From Proteobacteria bacterium UBA1847 (GTDB taxonomy: Bacteria > Pseudomonadota > Gammaproteobacteria > Steroidobacterales > Woeseiaceae), in assembly GCA_002338605.1 (NCBI GenBank), contig DDIP01000065.1:5049-14614 (forward strand): a stretch of DNA of 9,566 bases. Direction: 5' to 3'. Position numbers and translations under genes: made by a program. Of this stretch, positions 5,366 to 9,566 are shown in pieces (position 1 is the stretch's first letter; every line of letters begins with the position of its first letter). A model generated the notes under the pieces. The model saw nothing but the letters and a program-made list of their open reading frames with translations, was not told the origin of the DNA and did not search any database.

Positions 5366-7762
5366 CTAGGGTGCCGGGGGGCCGAGATACCGGTCCAGCC
5401 AGTCGAGTGAATCCCGCATCATCAGGTAGCGGGGCAACGGCCAGTGCGCGGACTCGTAGAGGATGATCTGTTTGGATTCGGGCTCGGTGGCCAACAGGTC
5501 GAGCAAGGGGCTCAGAACAAACCGGTGTGTCCGTATCGGGTCGTAACGGCCGTTAACCAGCAATGTCGGTTGTTGAACTCTTGCCCAGAATATATTGGGA
5601 TCGTTCTGCAGGTTGGCGAATACGGGAATGGGCGGCGCAATTCCGGCCGAATAAATGATGGATGCATCGATACGCGGCTCAGTGGCGAGGATAAACGGTG
5701 CGAGCGTCGCACCGAATGACAAAGCCATCAGGGCAACTTTTTCGCCGTCAAAGTCCGCAGCGGTTTCGAGGTAGTCGATAACCCGACCGACCTCATCGCG
5801 CACCCGACGATTCCGTTCCAGCGCGAGCGACGCACGCTCCGGACCTGAATCTGCGTGATAATCGTTGTATCGTTCGTGGGTTCCGGTATACACAGGCCAG
5901 ATAAGGACTCGTCCCGATCGTGGCACAAAATCGATCTGGTAATTTTCAATCACAATCGAGTCCGTGCGAAATCCGGGCGACCAGCTATCTGCCGGTGGCA
6001 AGTAAATCACTGATTGATAAGGCGGGCCGAAACGTCGTGGAATATATAACACGACCGGCAATGGATCGTCCGGACGCCCTGTCGGAACTAATACTTCTCG
6101 CCGGGTCCAGTTCTCGAATGCCTGTTCGCTGACGACAACAACATTCTTAGCATCGATTGTTCCCGCACGGTAGTCAAACGATAGCTTCATGCCTGCGAAT
6201 TTTTCGTCCGATACCTGCCGGATGGAGTGACTGAAGTCGTTGAACAACTGGAACTTCGGCAGCGGATCCGGCACGGACGTCACCGATGTTCGCATCCCGC
6301 GAAAGCCTACTGTTTCAGGGCGTTGTAGCGCGTCGAGTGGTTGTGGAAAATTGTACGCCCATGTGGGGTCGTGAGCGCTCGACCCGATAGTGGCGGCGAC
6401 GCTGTCACTGCCCGATAGCGTCCATTCGGCGGCGTTGCCAATCATATCGTACGTACCGTTTACTTCGGCATCGGATTGTCGATCAACGGGCATCAACTGT
6501 CCCGAGCCGACGTTGCTTCGCGGCACCAAAGCGGGAGCAAACGGGTATTTCCATTCCATAGGACCGAGTGTTGCGCGCAGCCAGTGATGAATACTCGGCA
6601 AGCGCTTGTCACGAAATCTGAGGTACGCGTTCGCTTCGTACCAGCTGACGCCAACGACCGGCAGTGCCGCGTCGCCGGACGGGAAGGTGCCGACTTCCCA
6701 GTGTGCTGGCCCAGGGCGACCCGTGAGATCGACAAAGTTGTCACGAATAATCGGCCAGCTCAGCGTGCCAGCCGAGGCGTCGATCAAATCTTGCCAGTAT
6801 GCTGGATCCTGGTAGCCGCCTGCATCAACGAATTCCTGAAAGTCGCGATTGCTGACTTCGAATTTGTCGATGAAGAAGCCGCCAAGGTCAAATTCGTCAA
6901 GGAACCCCCATGCACCGAGGCGATATTTGCCAGCCGGAATGTAGACCATCCCGTCGGGAACTGGCTCGAGGGGCAGGTCGATCGTGCGCTGATCGCGCCC
7001 GGCGCTGTTTAAAGTAACGCCAGGGTTGGTCGCGTCCATAAACAGCGCATCACCAAATCGCAATTTGTAATGGCCGCGTGGCAAGGCGAGGTCCGTAAGT
7101 GGTGTGACGCCGAGCGGTGTCCATTCTGAGTCCACCGATTCGAATCGGTATGCAACGTCGACGCCCGGCGGATTCGTGTGAATCGAAACCGGAACGACTA
7201 TCTTTTCAAGAAGGCCTTGAATGGCAACATCGGCATCTCCCAGAAAAGGCAAAAGTTCGATATAGGCGGCCTGATATTCATCTTTCTCCAAAAAGCTTTC
7301 TGCCCTGGAGAAAGCCGCTGCAACGGCGCTGCGGTGGCTGGCAACTCTTTGCCATTGAATTGCAGCCAGCAGCACGATGCCAAGAACAACGACGATAAGG
7401 GTTTTGGCACCGACCCAGTGCCGTGTACTTTTTCGCGCGACGGTCGTTTCACCCTGCTGCACATCGGCGATCAACCGATAGCCGCGCTTGGATATCGTGC
7501 GAATGTATTTGGGTTCTTTCGCATTGTCCTCAAGCATTTTTCGCAAGTCGGCAATACGGCGGTGTACGGCATCGTCGCCGACGATCCGGCGAGGCCAGAA
7601 TTTTTCGATCAGCTCATTGCTGGTTACAACTCGGTCGGTATGTTCCGCCAGGTAGAGCAGGATATTGATAGACAGGGGCTGAAGCTGCCTGATCGCAGTA
7701 TCTCGACGAATGGAATTTGTGTCCCGATCAACTACCCAGTCGCCTATTTTCACGGTTGCCAC
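5366..7762 (-). CDS. Membrane-bound winged-helix regulator fused to PEGA, SUMF1-like and alpha/beta-hydrolase domains
   Basis: 798 residues. Domains in order: an OmpR/CadC-type winged helix at about 5-98 (LRKMLEDN, then YIRTISKRGYRLIAD); one membrane helix at 120-136 with R114 and K120 before it, placing the DNA-binding part in the cytoplasm; a PEGA-like segment at about 190-236 (HTNPPGVDV, GVTPLTDLALPRGHYKLRFG); a SUMF1/FGE-like domain at about 268-493 (MVYIPAGKYRLG, IDKFEVSN, LPVVGVSWYEANAY, MIGNAAEW, VGFRGM); and an alpha/beta hydrolase at about 560-795 with probable triad S682 (ALSFGAT), D741 (GRYDP) and H773 (ESAHWP). There is no cysteine anywhere, so classical formylglycine-generating chemistry is ruled out. 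GTG 7762 has AGGT eight bases before it. The gene follows the YyaL-type gene after 52 bases. The last three domains are in the order seen in Ser/Thr-kinase fusions. I infer a one-component sensor; ligand and targets are unknown. Confidence 0.88.
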   Translation of the reverse strand: MATVKIGDWVVDRDTNSIRRDTAIRQLQPLSINILLYLAEHTDRVVTSNELIEKFWPRRIVGDDAVHRRIADLRKMLEDNAKEPKYIRTISKRGYRLIADVQQGETTVARKSTRHWVGAKTLIVVVLGIVLLAAIQWQRVASHRSAVAAAFSRAESFLEKDEYQAAYIELLPFLGDADVAIQGLLEKIVVPVSIHTNPPGVDVAYRFESVDSEWTPLGVTPLTDLALPRGHYKLRFGDALFMDATNPGVTLNSAGRDQRTIDLPLEPVPDGMVYIPAGKYRLGAWGFLDEFDLGGFFIDKFEVSNRDFQEFVDAGGYQDPAYWQDLIDASAGTLSWPIIRDNFVDLTGRPGPAHWEVGTFPSGDAALPVVGVSWYEANAYLRFRDKRLPSIHHWLRATLGPMEWKYPFAPALVPRSNVGSGQLMPVDRQSDAEVNGTYDMIGNAAEWTLSGSDSVAATIGSSAHDPTWAYNFPQPLDALQRPETVGFRGMRTSVTSVPDPLPKFQLFNDFSHSIRQVSDEKFAGMKLSFDYRAGTIDAKNVVVVSEQAFENWTRREVLVPTGRPDDPLPVVLYIPRRFGPPYQSVIYLPPADSWSPGFRTDSIVIENYQIDFVPRSGRVLIWPVYTGTHERYNDYHADSGPERASLALERNRRVRDEVGRVIDYLETAADFDGEKVALMALSFGATLAPFILATEPRIDASIIYSAGIAPPIPVFANLQNDPNIFWARVQQPTLLVNGRYDPIRTHRFVLSPLLDLLATEPESKQIILYESAHWPLPRYLMMRDSLDWLDRYLGPPAP

Positions 7763-7814
7763 AATCGTAGACCTATTCGAGGGCAGGTATGGGTGGCCGA
7801 TCAGTCGTTCGCAT

Positions 7815-9566
7815 CTACGGTTTGGACCTTGTCTCGCTGAGTTCGGACGCCAGGGCTTCCCAGCTCGTCACGGGCAGGTCGCAGTGCGACCCGATGCATC
7901 GATATGCAATCGTTTCGCCTTCAACCGCTTTGCGATCGGCAAGTGCACCGAGCAAGGCATCGTCGTCAGCACCAATCGCGAAGACCAGGCGTCTCGGTGC
8001 ATACAACCGGGCAGCGGAGTCGCGCCAGCGCGCGATTTCTTCGCGGTCGCCGCGGATGACAATGATCTCTGGGTGGTGCAGGTATTCCTCAAGCGCCGTG
8101 ATCAGGCTCACATGACCGTGCGGATACTCTTCGATGGCCTGCCAGGCAGCGCGTATCGTACGCTCGGCTGCATCCAGGTAGCGCGATTCGCCAAGCAGAA
8201 AGCCAAGACGTTGCAGCGCAAACGCGGCAATTCCGTTACCGGAGGGCACTGCTTCATCTGCGAGTGGTTTCGGCCGGTGTATCAGTTGTTCGTGATCGTT
8301 GGCAGTGAAGTAAAATGCGCCGCGCTCTTGGTCTTCAAAGTGATCGAGCATCAGTTCCGCGAGCTGCACGGCAAATGCCAGGTGGTCGCTATTCCATCGC
8401 GACTGGAGTAATTCGAGAATCGCATCGAGCAGGAACGCGTGATCATCAAGATACGCCGGAAATCGCGCCTGTCCATCCTTGTAGCTTGCCAACAGGCGTC
8501 CGCCCGCCAACAAGTGCTTCTGTATGAAGTCTGTGGCATTCGACGCTGCGTCGACCAGCTCCGGCCGATCCAGCGCACGACCGGCGATGGCGAAACCACG
8601 AATGGCCAGTGCGTTCCAGGATGTCAACTGCTTCTCATCGCGTGCGGGCGCTACTCGTTTCGCGCGTTCCGCCAGGAGGAGTTTCCTGGCGCGTTCGACT
8701 AGATCATGCGCGTCGTCGTCGAGCGGCTCATGAGCCGTCAGGTGATGCTTACCCTCGAAATTCGCTTTGCGATCCAGTCCGAAGCGTTTTGCAAACACCG
8801 GGTAGTCCTGGCCGAGAAGTACCTCGACCTGGTCCGGTGTCCAAAGGTAGTAGAGGCCTTCCTCCCCCTCGGAGTCCGCATCGCGTGTTGAGTAAAAGCC
8901 ACCGTTCGGTGCCAGCATGTCTGCAAGCATCCAGTCGGCTGTCGCATTCGCCGTGTAGGCAAACAAAGGATCACCGGTTGCAAGTGCCGCCTGGGAATAT
9001 ATTGCCAGCAGCGGTCCGTTGTCGTACAGCATTTTTTCGAAGTGCGGAATTTGCCAGTAGCGATCGACTGTATAGCGACAGAAGCCGCCGCCAACGTGGT
9101 CGAAAATTCCGCCATCCGCCATGCGCGTTAAAGTCAGTGTCGCCATGTACAGGGCGTCGAGATCGGGGTCGTCGCCGACGGCGCTTGCACGCCAGTGTCG
9201 CAGCAAGCGGTCGATGGTTGTCACATGCGGAAATTTCGGCGCCGAGCCGAAGCCACCGAACTGGCGATCGAACGAACCCGCAAATGTATCTCGCGTTTTC
9301 TGCAATGGAGCCGCGTGCAAATCAGCCAGGTCGGGCGACACCGTTGGTTCCAGTTGCTTGAACACGCCGACCAGCCGGTCGCCCTGGGTTCTGACTTCCT
9401 CGCGCCGTTCCTGGTAGTAGGCCGCTACTTTTTCCAGCAGGTCGTCAAATGCCGGCATGCCATGGCGCGGCTTGTCCGGAAAGTAGGTGCCGCCAAAAAA
9501 CGGCTTTTGCGTTTCGCCGTCCAGAAACATCGTCAGCGGCCAGCCGCCACCACGCTGCGTCAGCAA
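7815..9566 (-). CDS. YyaL/SPATA20-family protein (DUF255 plus glycosidase-like barrel), N-terminus outside window
   Basis: 583 residues are visible; the usual length is about 670-700, so roughly 100 N-terminal residues, including the thioredoxin-like active-site region, lie beyond 9566. The window begins inside the DUF255 thioredoxin-like domain: TQRGGGWPLTMFLD, then FFGGTYFP. It continues into the alpha/alpha-barrel part with the family motifs FGGFGSAPKFPH (103-114), DHVGGGFCRYTVD and IPHFEKMLYDN (173-183), GFYSTRDADSEGEEG, and DEKQLTSWNALAI. The C-terminus holds the Cys pair of YRCIGSHCDLPV. The family is widespread from bacteria to mammals; its biochemical role is not settled, and sugar processing or a redox role has been suggested. 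All the motifs I know are intact. The gene lies 52 bases upstream of the regulator-like gene on the same strand, and I see no terminator between them. Confidence 0.92.
   Translation of the reverse strand: MLTQRGGGWPLTMFLDGETQKPFFGGTYFPDKPRHGMPAFDDLLEKVAAYYQERREEVRTQGDRLVGVFKQLEPTVSPDLADLHAAPLQKTRDTFAGSFDRQFGGFGSAPKFPHVTTIDRLLRHWRASAVGDDPDLDALYMATLTLTRMADGGIFDHVGGGFCRYTVDRYWQIPHFEKMLYDNGPLLAIYSQAALATGDPLFAYTANATADWMLADMLAPNGGFYSTRDADSEGEEGLYYLWTPDQVEVLLGQDYPVFAKRFGLDRKANFEGKHHLTAHEPLDDDAHDLVERARKLLLAERAKRVAPARDEKQLTSWNALAIRGFAIAGRALDRPELVDAASNATDFIQKHLLAGGRLLASYKDGQARFPAYLDDHAFLLDAILELLQSRWNSDHLAFAVQLAELMLDHFEDQERGAFYFTANDHEQLIHRPKPLADEAVPSGNGIAAFALQRLGFLLGESRYLDAAERTIRAAWQAIEEYPHGHVSLITALEEYLHHPEIIVIRGDREEIARWRDSAARLYAPRRLVFAIGADDDALLGALADRKAVEGETIAYRCIGSHCDLPVTSWEALASELSETRSKP

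Noticed and set aside
8609..9361. Plus-strand open frame of 250 residues opposite the YyaL-type gene
   Set aside because: It lies wholly antisense to a well-supported conserved gene and its translation is Arg/Ser/Pro-rich without motifs.

Overview
The window looks like chromosomal DNA of a Gram-negative proteobacterium, most likely a gammaproteobacterium. The base composition is moderately GC-rich by eye. The genes encode lipoproteins with clear lipoboxes, a DUF4124/M23 periplasmic peptidase, an AlaX-type editing enzyme, a CadC-like membrane-bound winged-helix protein and a YyaL-type protein. A Woeseia-like or other environmental gammaproteobacterium fits, but that placement is inference from domain style only. 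I see no mobile element, CRISPR array, tRNA or rRNA. Gene density is very high, and the longest gene-free stretch is the 184 bases between 2399 and 2582.

Layout: (a) 2-1664, plus strand. A tight envelope gene run holds the C-terminal end of a PDZ-containing protease (cut by the window start), an M23 peptidase with an N-terminal DUF4124 domain whose start overlaps the protease stop, and a small membrane-anchored protein of unknown function. (b) 1685-2753, minus strand. An alaX gene with its own good sigma70-type promoter, and upstream of it a tiny two-helix membrane protein. (c) 2870-3394, plus strand. A stand-alone thioredoxin-type (LMW-PTP fold) arsenate reductase with no other ars gene in view. 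(d) 3398-5260, minus strand. Three consecutive genes for predicted lipoproteins of unknown function; the second and third overlap in an ATGA, and the second and first are separated by 19 bases. (e) 5366-9566, minus strand. A large multidomain regulator-like protein lies just downstream of a YyaL/SPATA20-family gene that runs off the window end.

The most unusual item is the 798-residue protein at 5366-7762. It carries an OmpR/CadC-type winged-helix DNA-binding domain, a single membrane helix, a PEGA-like segment, a SUMF1/FGE-like domain and a C-terminal alpha/beta hydrolase. The last three domains are in the order I recall from Ser/Thr-kinase fusion proteins, so here a DNA-binding domain seems to take the place of the kinase. 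The whole protein has no cysteine, so its SUMF1 domain cannot be a classical cysteine/copper formylglycine-generating enzyme. This suggests a one-component membrane sensor-regulator whose periplasmic part binds or processes something.

How the genes work together is mostly unknown. Region (a) looks like envelope quality control and peptidoglycan work. Region (d) looks like an uncharacterised envelope lipoprotein set. AlaX and ArsC are housekeeping or detoxification functions that simply sit between them.
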